64,000 nucleotides of DNA from Tilletia caries (taxonomy: Eukaryota > Basidiomycota > Exobasidiomycetes > Tilletiales > Tilletiaceae): positions 868,001-932,000 of the forward strand of contig JALUTQ010000033.1 of NCBI GenBank assembly GCA_032718865.1, written 5' to 3'. Positions within the stretch are counted from its first letter, which is position 1. Every line of letters starts with the position of its first letter. The translations under genes were made by a program, and so were the position numbers. The notes under the pieces were generated by a model. The model was not told the origin of the DNA and searched no databases. It worked only from the letters and a program-made list of their open reading frames with translations. This document shows positions 21,217-32,836 of this stretch, in pieces.

Positions 21217-24200
21217 ATGAACCCTGTTCGTCGCGCCAATCCTCGACGAGGCTCTACCGCTTCAACCATGGCTCGTTCAGATCTCTTGGAACCCTCACCC
21301 TCGAACGGCTTCGACAACAGTGTTCCCAGTGCATCCGACAGCGCGTCCAGCGCGTCAAAGGAAGACGAGGAGATGGACGAGGACAAGGAGGAAGAAGAGG
21401 ACGAGGCTGATGCGTACAACGTGGCCAGTGACTCGGATTCGCTCATGTCGTGTTCGCACGGGGATGATACCGCAAACGCCAGCTCCCGAACGCCGATGTC
21501 TGCTTTCCTTGCCCTCGCCAACTTTAAAGCCAGCTCAGGCAGCACGCATGTACTTCCGGTCACAAGTCTCTCAAAGCACAAGTCGCGGGCGGGCAAGAAG
21601 TGGGTCCGCAAGACATCCGTTCCGACGCGCCAGCTGTATCAGTGGTTCGAAGCGCAGGTGAGTTTTCTTCTTCTCGTTGTCTGGAATCTATGGTATCTGA
21701 TCTTCCCTGGATACTAATGCTGCTTGTTCTTTCAATAATCGTACCCGTTTTGTAGCTGAATGACTTTTCGTCACACGATCACCATGTCTCTGACGACGTT
21801 CGATTGGGATGGGTCGGTCACCCAGGAGATTCTCCTCGCGATGTTTCGGCTCGCTCGTTCGTTGTCGAATACGACCCCTTGCTTACACGACAAGCAAAGC
21901 GAGACGCTGCAAAGCGAGGCGGCGTGGTATATCGACATCGTTTCTTATGCATGGGAGCTTGCAATCAACCTGAACCCGAGGAGGTCGACGATGACACCGA
22001 GCCGGAAGAAGCACATGTCAAGGCGCGCCGGAGCGGAACGTCTGTCGGCCTTCCCCGAGGACTGTGCAATGGATCCGTCAAGCTTCTTGTGAGTACATCA
22101 CGCCTCTGTGTGTTTCCCTGCGAGACTGTAGAGCGTAGACTGACATCACGCAATCAAATCATCAGGTTGAAGTGTCAGCAAAGGACCTTTCCACCTGCAT
22201 TATCTATCAACAAGGCAACCACCAAGATGCTGCGACAAGAGACCTCCAGGACAGCCGCCGCTTGAGGCTGCATCTTTTCGAGCAAGGATCCAAGGCAGGA
22301 ACGACTGCAGCAAGATTGAAACTGGGTGAGTCTCTCTGGTTCCACTGTCTTTGACCCATATATAAGCCCCACGTTCGCTCACCTATCTTGTACTTGTTTG
22401 TCTAACATAGAACTACTCATGGCTGGACAAGACGCCGCCGACTCAGGAGGACTTCCTCGTCTCTTTCCGCGCCCAAAATGGCGACTCCCCTCGGCCGCAA
22501 AGATCGATAGAATTATGGCAGGACTGCGGCAGGCTCGTCGCCTTCACTTCGACCCTTTTGTCGCTGTGGACGTCTTCGTCCGGCAGAACTCCTTTAACGT
22601 GTTTGCATACCGACCACTCTCGACCGGAGGCAAGACCAAAATCTTTAGCGTCGGTGTCAAGTCCGAGTGGTCCATCCAGAACCTCATCCGCTACCATGGA
22701 TCCTCTGTCTTTCTAGACTCATCTTGGCGGAACAAGAACGAAAATAGGGCACCCCTTATCTTCGTTGCCACATCGAACAACGCAGGCCACATGGTCCCTT
22801 GCGCTGCCTACCTTTCGGCAGACGCAACAGCTGCCTCATTCGAGCATCTTTTGAGGGCTCTGGAGGTGGAAGTAGTCAGCGAGGCCGAGCTACTCTGCGA
22901 ACAGGCACTCGAGGACGAAACCATAGACAGTCGGGATATGCTGTTCGTCAACGCAGCCAAGATTCGAGACGAGGGAGCATGGCGTCCAGCCTCAGTCATG
23001 ATCGACAAGTGCCGCGCTGAGCTGAAAGCTCTGGAGTCTGTCTGGCCGGAGACACAGATTCGTGTGTGTCAGTTCCACATCGTGCAGGCTATCTGTAGAT
23101 GGGACACAGATAACAAAGCCAACGCCGCTCGACCGCCCGGAATCCACCGCAAGGACAAGGCCGGTATCTGTTTTGCGTTCCGAGATGCCCAGAGATGCAA
23201 CAGCATGGACGAGTGGCCCGCCACGCAAGCGGCGTTCGAGACCGCGATCAAGAGCTGCCTCAAAGCATACAAAGCAGACATAATCGAGCAGGTCCTGAAC
23301 TACTTTGAGGTCAATTGGTGGAGCGCCCCATGGCTGCCTCTTTCTACAGACATAGGGCTGGGTGCCGGGCAAACTCGGGACGGAATCAACACCAACAATC
23401 CGATCGAAAGGGCATTCAAGACGTTCGATGAGGTCTTCTTGGCCTGCCGCGTCAATAAGAGGATCGATCGCTTGCTACACGTACTGGTTTGTGACTGGTT
23501 GAACTACTACGAGCACTATAGTTCCGAAGTCCCGCGTCCTTCCTCGAACGACAAGAAGACCATGATGAGCGCACACAAGATATGGGAGTCTCAAGCAATT
23601 ATTCCCTCGAGGACGAGTTCAACTACATACACTGTCCTAGGCGTCACTGACAGGTGAGTGATAGATTGAGAACGGTGTTATCGGCTCCTCACTGGTTTTG
23701 ACACTGACGCTGCGCTTTCTCGTTTACTGCTGACCCTTGAATGCCATTCTGCTGATGGAATCGACCGCAATTACTACAGTTGACTAGAGCCCAAGACGTA
23801 CGCCGTCTCTCTTTCCGCGTCTCGTTTGCGATGCACGTGCACACACTGGAGGCAAAGTAGAAAGCTTTGCCAGCATATGCATGCTTGTAAGATGTACGCC
23901 TCGATGGGAGATCCAATTGACTACCAAGGTAAGCATCTTTAACACGTTCCTGTACTGCTGACTCTCCACCTGTCTCTGCTATACCTTCACGTCACTTACA
24001 CTCCATGATCTATGCTTTGAGCCTTTGCATAAGTGGAGCACAACGGCATTCCCGTTCTTCGGTCTGGAGACCTCGGGATTGACTTTACTGCCGTCATGGA
24101 CAAGACCGTATATGGCGATGTCGACGAGGTTCTGCGCCGGTTCGAGAACGATGGTTCGGACAAAGCACCTGTCAACAAGCGGCCCAATATAACACCAGCC

Positions 24201-25346
24201 GGCTCGAACACGATGCGATCTTCTTCTCCGTCTCCAAACAAGGGCAGCGAGCCACCATCGGGATTCAGTTCCGAGGCGAGATCTTCCGCTGGGAGGCCTG
24301 CAAAGACCAAGCCGCTCCATCTCCGCCCGTCCGTCGCTGCCAAGTCGAAGTCATCCTCGCACTTGAGGTTCTCGGAGAAGAGAGGTCCCCAGAAGCGTGC
24401 ACCCTGGTCCAGCATCAACGACAAGGGAGCTCGCTTTGCCCACAAGGCGACATCTGCCGTGCCCTCTATGACAAGATCGAACGAGGTCAACTTGGAGGCA
24501 AAGATTGCCTCCATGGACGAGAAACGCGCCATCTTATACAAGGTGGGCTCGTTTCCGGCCTCTCACCTCGTCAAGGAGGACTTCGTCTCGCTGCGCGAAG
24601 GTGGATGGATTTCGGGCGTCGTTCTTCAGATGTACTCACAGCACATCTTCGAAGAGGTGCAAACCCGCTCAAGAGCAACCTCCGCCATTGGTAGCCGGAA
24701 GATCTTACTGCTCAGCCCCAGTCTCCATGTCGATAGATGCAGTGAGCGAGCGATGCGCATCAGGATCGATTCTTGGTTTCAAGGAGAGGTCAGTCGCCAT
24801 TGGCTGATTGGCACGATGCACGTTTGCCTATCACTGGAGTCTGGAGACCCTGTGCTGACAACATTTTGCCGATTCATTTCACAGTCTGTCTTTCGCTACG
24901 ACAAGCTCGTAGTCCCTATCAACTTCGGTAATCAGCACTGGGCGAAAACTCTCATCTCGCCCTCCAAGTGTCAAGTGCTACTAATCGACTCCATTCCCGT
25001 CGACAACAGAGCTCAGAGGGTCTTAGAGTTCTTTGCGACGTTGCTCTCGGGCCTCGCAGAACGGGACCTACAGCACGGGAAGGAGGGTACCAGTGTACCC
25101 TCCCAGGCTCTTAAGGCAGACTGCTGGAAGATAGAGGCCAGCTTTTCATCGGATCAAACCTATCCCCGCCAAGACGATGGACACAGCTGCGGGCTTATCA
25201 CAGCCAGGGTTATCGAAGCGGCCTTACGAGGAAGGCGTCCGTCGTGGAAGAACTGTCTGCTCAAGAAACAGGTCATGTCCTCCTCTGAAGCGTCAAACAC
25301 TCGGGCTCTGCTATTTTCTGTCGTGACCTCCCATATGCTCCCATAG
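21217..25346 (+). CDS. MULE transposase with SWIM finger and Ulp1-type protease
   Basis: Exons 21217-21657, 21756-22088, 22166-22325 and 22411-23653 join in phase. The fourth carries the MULE DDE core: FLDSSW (Asp at 22716), MIDKC (Asp at 23004), RVCQFH (the CxH after the second Asp) and NNPIERAF (Glu at 23406). The next exon (about 23788-23928) holds a SWIM finger, CTC...CQH, preceded by TYAVSLSASRLR. It joins in phase to 24034-24788 and 24885-25346. These encode a C48/Ulp1-like cysteine protease with His 24936 (NQHW), Asp 24987 (LIDSI), Gln 25170 (PRQDD) and Cys 25188 (HSCG). The 24789-24884 intron is 96 nt and open, so it can be read through. The junction from the fourth exon to the SWIM exon is out of phase unless acceptor 23778-23779 is used, which brings in TGA at 23781; this copy may be disabled there. 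The N-terminal part is acidic. SUMO-type proteases carried by MULEs are known in plants. Confidence 0.75.
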
Positions 25347-26189
25347 ACTTCCAATCTTTCAGTCTCCCAGGACGTGCTTGATTCTTTTGATTCTTGACTC
25401 TTGTGACCCCATCTTACCTTCCGAGTTTTACCTCTCAAGACTCAAGGGTCATGCCCCAACAGCTCAGCTCTCACATCTCTTTCTCTTAGACTCTCACTTT
25501 CACTCTCAATCTTCCTTTCACTCTCTACTATCTGGTCACTAGTCTCTGCCTTATTTCTCCTTCTTGGCGCCTCCGACGACCGACAGTCAGAAGTCAGACC
25601 TAGTATTCAGATCTCAAATATATCGTCTTCCTTTCTTCCTCGTCATTAATGAACACATGATTCTGGAATCTGGCCATGATGAAGTGAGGCTTGGGAAGCA
25701 CAGGCCGCCGCTGTTGCCTACTGTGTTATATTTGGGTATTGTTCACAGAGACGCAGCTATGTAGCATTGTAGCTGAGCAGTATAAGTGAAGGTAGATTGC
25801 AGTACGTGTACGTGTACAAAGAAAGAGAGAAGAGAATTGACCGAGGAAGGAAAGCTCAGTACAAGGGATGAGCTTGAGGAGGCCAAGGATGAGGGCGAGA
25901 GAGAAGTGAGCGTGGGAAATGTGGAGGCAGGGAAGTTGCTATGCGAGTGCGTGCGAGAAAAGGGAGGGGAGATTGTGAAGAGGAGAGATAGCCATCTATC
26001 TCAAGAACGGAACAGGAACGTGGTACATAACCGGCAGGCGCCACTGCATCCGTAGTTCCGTACATTGAGACATTGTTGAAAATTTAAGCAACAACACATG
26101 GTGCTTACAGACATAACACATGGTGCTTACACACATATCAAAACTTTTCTTTTTCATGGAGAGTGGGATAAATAATAAATAAGCTAGAC
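25347..26189. other. 3' flank of MULE; weak LTR-like block
   Basis: No gene. 25840-26000 (purine-rich, GATGAGCTTGAGGAGG... GTTGCTATGCGAG) resembles 49855-50000 and, more weakly, the repeat at 959-1241. A short tandem duplication of an ACACATGGTGCTTACA(G/C)ACAT unit lies at about 26093-26140. Confidence 0.4.
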
Positions 26190-26490
26190 TTTTAGTTTTC
26201 CAAAAGGGGGGAACGGACCTTTTTGGGGTTGTTTGGGGGCGAGCGTATCTACAAGACGGACATGTGTGGGTGTGATATTGGTCAAACGTAGCAAAAATTG
26301 GGTAAAGTGGGCCCTTCACTTTGGGCAGGTGGACCGTGGACCAAAAAGGCGGGGGAACGGGACAACAAACGGGATATATGAGGGTGTTATAATGGGTCAA
26401 TGCTGTGATTTATTGGGCAAATCAGACTCGGTTTTCAGAGGGCGAACGGACCAAAGCGTGGGCCAACGTAGGAGATATTGGGCATTCGCC
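26190..26490 (+). repeat. Word repeat, GGGGGAACGGA/GGGCGAACGGA
   Basis: The same vocabulary as 18060-18330, in the opposite orientation. No ends or target duplication identified. Confidence 0.35.
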
Positions 26491-26904
26491 TAACCTGCAT
26501 TCAGCATGAAAGAATGCGTATTCAATGATTCAATCAGAGATTAGAGAGACAGCTGTCAGTAAGTGCCTCAAGGTTGGAGGGAGAGAAGTGGGAGACGTAG
26601 GAGGGGAACATTGTTGAGATTCGAGAAGAATTAAGAGGGGCAGGAGCGAGGAGCGGAGGAGCAACGAAGAGAATCATCAAAAGAGGACATGACAGAGGAG
26701 GAAGGTAAGGATAGCTGTATGTGGAGGGTGGAGCGTTCTGTGTGGAGGTCAGAGGTGCGCCCGGCGGTGCGGCTGCAAGGTGAAATAACTTGGAGATCGA
26801 AATCTAGCTTACCGGCACAACAACTTTAATTTTGGCAACCATCACCTTCCGGTCGATAAACTCAACCTCTTCCGTCACACCACGCTCTTCATTTCGGAAG
26901 TCAG

Positions 26905-27118
26905 CCACTGTTCTCTTAAGCACAGCTGCTCCAAGCTTGATCACGAGCACACACATTTTTTGAAATCTTGCCATATTTCAAAATTCGTGAGACCATCTCC
27001 CGGAGTACGGAGCTCCCCTGGAGTATCCGGGCTCCGTAGCTGCGAAGTACAGAGCAGGCTTTTTGAAGCACTTTCTGATTTGACGGAGCACGGAGTAAGT
27101 TTTCCCTGGCGCTCCTCA
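26905..27118 (+). mobile_element. CTCCGTACTCC-family MITE fragment
   Basis: About 210 bp match 9950-10160 inside copy C, including CATCTCCCGGAGTACGGAG and TTGACGGAGCACGGAG. Both ends of the element are missing. Confidence 0.7.
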
Positions 27119-27399
27119 GGAGAGATTAGGGGTCGAAGGACTCGGACAGAAGAGGTCGTTGTCCATCGGCGGTTCAGCAATGTTGGTCGACGGCTCTTGA
27201 CCGCCTCTTGGCTTCCGTGCCCAGCAGGCTCCGCCAATTTTCATGTTCGTCGTATGGTTCATGGGGAACAGGAAGATAAGCAGTTGCTTCACCAAATACA
27301 AAATAAGGAAATCAATTCAGACATCACTACGAAATTTCACTATCGCTCTGAAACGGAGATGACATACTTTCAGTGTTGCATATTAATGATTATACTATA

Positions 27400-27973
27400 G
27401 TATGTCACTTTTGAAGCAGATTGTACTATAGTATATAGTATTTTTTTTGATTTGAGCCACATACTATCCATAGTATACAAACAGTATATATTATCTCCTG
27501 ATAGTATACTGTGGTATGCGGCGTAAATTATATGCCATTTGAAGACTACTATATTCATGCTATAGTATATAATGACGATTTCCGGCCGAAATGTGTTTTG
27601 GTATGACACTAAAAGTGTATTATAGAATAGAGCTAGTATGTCTGTATGACATATATAATGCACTAGAAGTATGCTATAGCACACAAATAGTATATTTAAG
27701 TATACAGCAAGCGATTTGCAATGATCCTAGATACATCATATTGTGGATGTTCCTAGGATACTCTTTTCATACTACTCTGAAAGTACAATATAGTATAAAA
27801 AGAGGATACATCCTGTATACTGTTTGAGTACTAAGTATACTTGTACGCTACAGTAGGATGGTTCTAGTATGATTTTCCGCAAGTGGGGCAAAACATACTA
27901 TAGTCATACTACATTACTGCGCCAAAACCAAATAGTATATATTATGACAATCGAAAACAATTCGCGTCATACT
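27400..27973 (+). mobile_element. ATAGTATAC-family element, left part
   Basis: AT-rich sequence packed with ATAGTATAC, TATAGTAT and AGTATACT words. 27395-27590 matches 35703-35905 in reverse. It is interrupted after GTCATACT (27966-27973) by the AGTTACTT-family element. Its continuation lies, inverted, at 29547-29626. Its own termini are not clear. Confidence 0.6.
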
Positions 27974-28184
27974 CAAGGCTCGGCAACTTACCAACTTACC
28001 TAACTGCAACTGCGGGTAAGTTAACTTAATCTAGTTAAACTGTGACTAAACTGCGGGCGGCGGAGCCTCCGGAAAAATTAAGTCAACTTAAACTGTATGG
28101 GCCCGGACACGGTAACTTACAGTCACTAAAAGTTGCCGTTCGCAAGCCGAAATTTGACCCAACTTACAGTTACTCACAGCTACC
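27974..28184 (+). mobile_element. AGTTACTT-family MITE, left segment
   Basis: Starts CAAGGCTCGGCAACTTACC and is full of AACTTACAGT, TAAGTTAACTT words. It is cut at 28184 by a GACTATAG element. The rest of this element is the reverse complement of 29627-30155. Its 8-bp target copies are GTCATACT (27966-27973) and AGTATGAC (29619-29626), exact complements because the far half was inverted. Confidence 0.88.
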
Positions 28185-28896
28185 CAGGGCTCGGCACGAC
28201 TATGAGATTTTACGACTATTACGACTATAGCCTCATACGACTATGAGCGACTATAGCCATAGCCGCTGATAGTCGCACTTACGACTATGACTATGACTAT
28301 GCTCTAGAAAATGTAAGACAATAGTCGCCATAGTCGTTAAAATCTGGTCTAAAATTGATTTTGCGACTATAGTTGGACAATAGCTGGACGTCAAGGCTAT
28401 AGTCGCAGCAACAATTCGGCTATAGTCCGACTATAGTATGTTATGGTCTGACTATAGCTTAGAGTTGCGACTATAGCCGCGGGCCCGACCGCCACCGCTA
28501 TAGTCAGACTATGACATCTATTGCCCATGAAACACTATAGCCAGTCATAGTGCGACTATTATTGTTGGATAGTCGAACCATAGCCTGACTATATCCGATT
28601 TTAGACAATTAAAAGCGACCTACACTATAACTATTTATAATCTGAAATTTGACGTGCAACTATAGTGCGAAAATTGTTGTCCCAAAGTCCGACTATAGTG
28701 GCGCACTGGCGTTCCAATTTTGGCTATAGTCACACTATAGGGCAAAATTTGGCTGCGCAAAATCCTGCGACTATAGTCGACTATGGCACTATAGTCAGAC
28801 TTGCGACTATGACTATTTCGGATTTTCAAAAAACGCCTACGACTACGACTATGACTATGCCAAAAAACGTGCGACTATAGTCGGAGCCGAGCCCTG
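28185..28896 (+). mobile_element. hAT-like MITE, GACTATAG family, complete (left of pair)
   Basis: A 712-bp element with 11-bp inverted ends CAGGGCTCGGC and GCCGAGCCCTG. GACTATAG, CTATAGTC and related words occupy almost the whole interior. Flanks are CAGCTACC on the left (28177-28184) and GCCTCGAC on the right (28897-28904), so it has no matching target copies of its own. They match, reverse-complemented, the flanks of the inverted copy at 30164-30877. Confidence 0.93.
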
Positions 28897-28904
28897 GCCT
28901 CGAC

Positions 28905-29009
28905 GTGCAGGGTTCCAGAGACACGACCTTCGACAGTACCGTGCTCAAGTATTTCCATTTGTCTGAAGACCCCGAGGACAAGAAAGTAGAAAGTATGCAG
29001 TGGTGTAAA
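28905..29009 (+). other. Short protein-like fragment
   Basis: The plus strand reads VQGSRDTTFDSTVLKYFHLS followed by EDPEDKKVESMQWCK without a stop. In the pre-inversion order this joins 30886 and beyond. It may be an exon of the gene that hosted the right-hand GACTATAG copy. Unrecognised. Confidence 0.25.
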
Positions 29010-29546
29010 CAGAGCTCGGCAAGTGAAGATAGTGAGCTTTTTTTCGGACAAAGTATAGTTTAGTTATGAAAAGTTGAGATAGTGACTACTAGTTTGAGCG
29101 CTTTTTGCGACCGTTGCGGCCACATAGAAGACCGCGGTGGTCCCTGGTTTTGTCTCATCAGAGCTCTACCAAGTCACTAGGTAGTGAAGGTAGTTGCAAG
29201 AGTTTTACAAAGTGATGTGAAATGAGGAGAGTCTAATAAGATTATAAAGTGTTGATAGCAACTGGGTAGTAAACTATTAGTTACTTTCCTGACTGGATAG
29301 TTACTTACTAGCGACTACCTTAACTTGGTAGTACTACTAGTGATAGCAAGTGACTTCAAGTTCAACATGAAGACGAACTCACTATCTCCATACTTTTTTC
29401 ACTTTCCTGGCCCCGCCAAACGGCCAAAGTGAAAGTTCACTATCTTTTTTTCGACGGCTCGGAGGCCAAAGATAGTGAAAGTTTCACTACTAGTTCTCAC
29501 TTCCAAGTTACAAAGTATACGAAGTGAAGGAAGTTGCCGAGGCCTA
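29010..29546 (+). mobile_element. hAT-like MITE, AGTGAAGTTAGT family
   Basis: The ends are CAGAGCTCGGCAA and, at the right, the complement of TAGGCCTCGGCAA. Flanks GGTGTAAA and GATGTAAC match at 6 of 8 positions. The interior is made of AGTGAAG, ACTAGTGA, AAGTGAC words with no coding capacity. It lies wholly inside the inverted segment. Confidence 0.65.
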
Positions 29547-29626
29547 GATGTAACACACCATCAATAGTATCCTACGATAGTATACTAAATAGTATATACT
29601 ATTTAAGTAATATACTATAGTATGAC
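29547..29626 (-). mobile_element. ATAGTATAC-family element, inverted remainder
   Basis: AGTATACT words resume here in inverted order. In the un-inverted arrangement this follows directly on 27973 after the AGTTACTT element. Confidence 0.55.
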
Positions 29627-30163
29627 CAAGGCTCGGTCAGTTATTATAAGTTGTCCATTTTTGGTCCGCAGTTAAGTTTAGTTTAAGTTGGAACCCGGCG
29701 CCGGCGCCCGCAGTTTAGTTTAGTCACAGTTTAGCCACTTACTATCATTACAGTTAACTTAATTCTGCGCCTGTCACTATACATTACTTACAGTTATTTA
29801 TAGTAACTTAATCGCGTCTCAGCCACCCAATTCACGCGGTATCTACCTCAAGATGTCCGGTACTATTCCAGTTTGCCATTAGGCACGTATTTTGCCGCCT
29901 CCGAGCTCGCTCGTACATGTTTCCTCTCTTGACCACCTCCAAAGACTCATGCTTTTTACTTATTTTTAGTTACTTGTTACAGTTATTATTAGTTACTGTA
30001 GGCACAGTTATTAATAGTTAATTGTTCCAGTTATTGTTAGTTATGGATACAGTTATTGATAGTTGACTACTATACTTGTGATTAGTTACTGTGCGCACTG
30101 TGAGTAACTTTAAGTAACTGTAAATAACTATAAGTAGCTATAAGTTTGCACTGTAGGTAGCTG
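29627..30163 (-). mobile_element. AGTTACTT-family MITE, inverted right segment
   Basis: Begins CAAGGCTCGG (29627), the outer terminus of the element whose other end is at 27974. The interior repeats AGTTACTT, TAGTTACTG and TTATAAGTT. It stops at GGTAGCTG (30156-30163), the complement of the CAGCTACC left of 28185. Confidence 0.88.
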
Positions 30164-30877
30164 CAGGGTTCGGCTCCGACTATAGTCGCACGTTTTTTGG
30201 CATAGTCATAGTCGTAGTCGTAGGCGTTTTTTGAAAATCCGAAATAGTCATAGTCGCAAGTCTGACTATAGTGCCATAGTCGACTATAGTCGCAGGATTT
30301 TGCGCAGCCAAAATTTTGCCCTATAGTGTGACTATAGCCAAAATTGGAACGCCAGTGCGCCACTATAGTCGGACTTTGGGACAACAATTTTCGCACTATA
30401 GTTGCACGTCAAATTTCAGATTATAAATAGTTATAGTGTAGATCGCTTTTAATTGTCTAAAATCGGATATAGTCAGGCTATGGTTCGACTATCCAACAAT
30501 AATAGTCGCACTATGACTGGCTATAGCGTTTCATGGGCAATAAATGTCATAGTCTGACTATAGCGGTGGCGGTCGGGCCTGCGGCTATAGTCGCAACTCT
30601 AAGCTATAGTCAGACCATAACATACTATAGTCGGACTATAGCCGAATTGTTGCTGCGACTATAGCCTTGACGTCCAGCTATTGTCCAACTATAGTCGCAA
30701 AATCAATTTTAGACCAGATTTTTAACGACTATGGCGACTATTGTCTTACATTTTCTAGAGCATAGTCATAGTCATAGTCGTAAGTGCGACTATCAGTGGC
30801 TATGACTATAGTCGCTCATAGTCGTATGAGGCTATAGTCGTAATAGTCGTAAAATCCCATAGTCGTGCCGAGCCCTG
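30164..30877 (-). mobile_element. hAT-like MITE, GACTATAG family, complete (right of pair)
   Basis: An inverted copy of 28185-28896, very similar over 714 bp, with ends CAGGGTTCGGC and GCCGAGCCCTG. Flanks are GGTAGCTG (30156-30163) and GTCGAGGC (30878-30885). Confidence 0.93.
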
Positions 30878-30885
30878 GTCGAGGC

Positions 30886-31197
30886 GGTGCAAAAGTACTG
30901 GCTACTGCCATGTCCTCGCCGTTCTTACATGACTCGCTAGCAGGCTTTTAACCTACTGACAGGCCCTCTCCTTGCTTCCTCCCCTATCCCGTCACTACTC
31001 ACTACCTATAAGACCGCGCTACTGCTGATCTTGCTACTCGTCCGTCGGTTGCTGCTGCTCATCCGTTGGCTGCTGCTGCTCGCTCAGCTATTCGCGCTCG
31101 CTCACGCGCGCTTGCTCGTCTGTCGCTGCTGCACGCTTTTTTACGGGATGGGCTAGCCGCAAAAATAGCCAATAGGATGGGCCACATGGAAAATTGA
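30886..31197. other. No gene recognised
   Basis: Contains a short run of CTGCTGCTGCTC / CTTGCTACTCGTCCGT-like pyrimidine-rich repeats (31015-31120). Nothing else is visible. Confidence 0.3.
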
Positions 31198-32830
31198 TTA
31201 TGAGTCTCTCCCTGCTCCCGAAAATTCTCCCTTTACTTGATAGGTATGGGCACCCTTCTTGAAGACTTTGGGAGCGAGGCACAGAACGTGAGGCAGCGCT
31301 GCGACGCTCTCCTTCGGCTTGCTGAGGATCTTGCCGGACACCTCCTTGTTGGTGGGGAAGGCGGAGTCGGCAAGGAGGGCGAAGGGTGCCGGGGTGCGCT
31401 CGGGGTTGCTCAGCATGTCGTAGAGCCCGTTCGCAATCTTAGTATCGTGCCATGATCCCGGATTGTTAAAGCTTGCCCAGGCAATTTCTCCGTTTGCCAG
31501 AAAGACTAGAACCTGGCTGCACTCTGCAGTATGTGTCTCCCAGCCAGCCGTTGTAGTAGGCGTTCTGTTAGTCGACATCCCCTGGCTGGTAGATGCGCAG
31601 GTTGAGAACGTCAACGGACCCGAACACGTGCTTGAGAAGGGGCTCACGGGCGCGCACAGCAGCCGTCATGGCGCCCATGGTCTCAGGGGTGGGCCAGCGT
31701 ATCGCCCAAGTGTCCTTGTCCTTGCTCATCATTGCTTTCATTGCCTCGTGACCAACCCAGATTGCACGAGAGGCGAAGCTACCTGGGCAGTCAGCTAAAA
31801 GATCTGGCTACCCAGGGAGCTCACCGTGAACGCCAGCTTCTTCAGCTGCTGGGGAGAGACGGCGTCTCAGTAGGGACGGAGGGGCCGTTAGGGTGGGCGC
31901 GGAGGGCCCCGGAGTGCTCCGTACTCCGGGGCCCCTACTCCGGCTGACTCCGGCTGATTTTGAGATGCTTTTTCACGCTCCGTACTCCGCTCATTTTTAG
32001 GCAGTCGCCCCAACTCCACTCCGCGCTCCGCACAAAATCTCCCCATCTCATTGCGCCAGCTCCGTACTCCGGCTAAATTTAGTAAAATTTTAAAGTCCAC
32101 TCCGTACTCCGGGGTGACGGAGCGCGACTACTCCCCCGAAACTCCGTACTCCGGGGAAAGTTCGCAGAGGTCCTACAAAACTTGAGAAATGTGGACCCTT
32201 TCATTGATTGCCGCTCTTCCAACCATGTTTTGTTTCGACAGAATCATCATTGGCGGTCGTACAGCTCAACAACACACAATATGAACCCCAAATGAGAAAT
32301 CTGAAAAAGAATTTTGCCAAATTTTTGAAAATCAGAGCAAAATATGCCCATTTCTGACTGAAATGTTCAAAATTGCGACCTGACTTTGAAAAAGGCAAGG
32401 CCCCGGAGCGCCCCGGAGTTTCGGGGAAACTCCGCACTCCGTCTGGCATTCGAGCTAGTCACTCCGTACTCCGGGGAAAAGTTAGCTTCAGGCCTTGCCG
32501 TACTCCGTACTCCGGGGACATGACAGGCTTGCGCTCCGTACTCCTGCAGAATCCAATCAGCGGGAGTGAATCCTCAAAAATGCACTCCGTACTCCGTACT
32601 CCCCCGGAGTGAGGCCCCGACTAGTCGGGGAACTCCGGGAAACCCACTCCGGGGCTTACTCCGCGCCCATCCTTAGGAGGGGCTGCCGGCGAGTGACTCA
32701 GCCACCCTCGCAACAGCGGGGACCAGTCGACGCCGGCCCACCGCGGTCGCGGGCGTGGCTCGGCTGCCGTGGGGGGGGAGAACTTGCTCTCATTCTCTCT
32801 GGGCCCTTCATTTCGTATTTCTGCCTCAGT
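31198..32830 (-). pseudogene. PIF/Harbinger-type DDE transposase remnant
   Basis: From 31750 downward the minus strand reads WAIRWPTPETMGAM, REPLLKHVFGSVDVLNLR (first acidic motif region), then GDVD-TAA-QNAYYNGW, in which a codon has become a stop. A frame shift follows, then NNPGSWHDTKIANGLYD, FALLADSAFP (second Asp) and the frame end at 31198. This order is that of the DDE_4/HARBI1 family. The upstream exon (LQQLKKLAF) and its flank are split by the CTCCGTACTCC MITE at 31886-32675; 32676-32830 is the continuation. The gene is inactive because of the stop, the shift and the insertion. Confidence 0.7.
31886..32675 (+). mobile_element. hAT-like MITE, CTCCGTACTCC family, copy B
   Basis: Nearly identical to copy A (8428-9222). 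An exact 8-bp target duplication GGAGGGGC lies at 31878-31885 and 32676-32683. The left terminus is slightly worn (TTAGGGTGGGC for TAAGGATGGGC). It sits in the 5' part of the Harbinger remnant. Confidence 0.9.
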
Positions 32831-32836
32831 TAAGCC

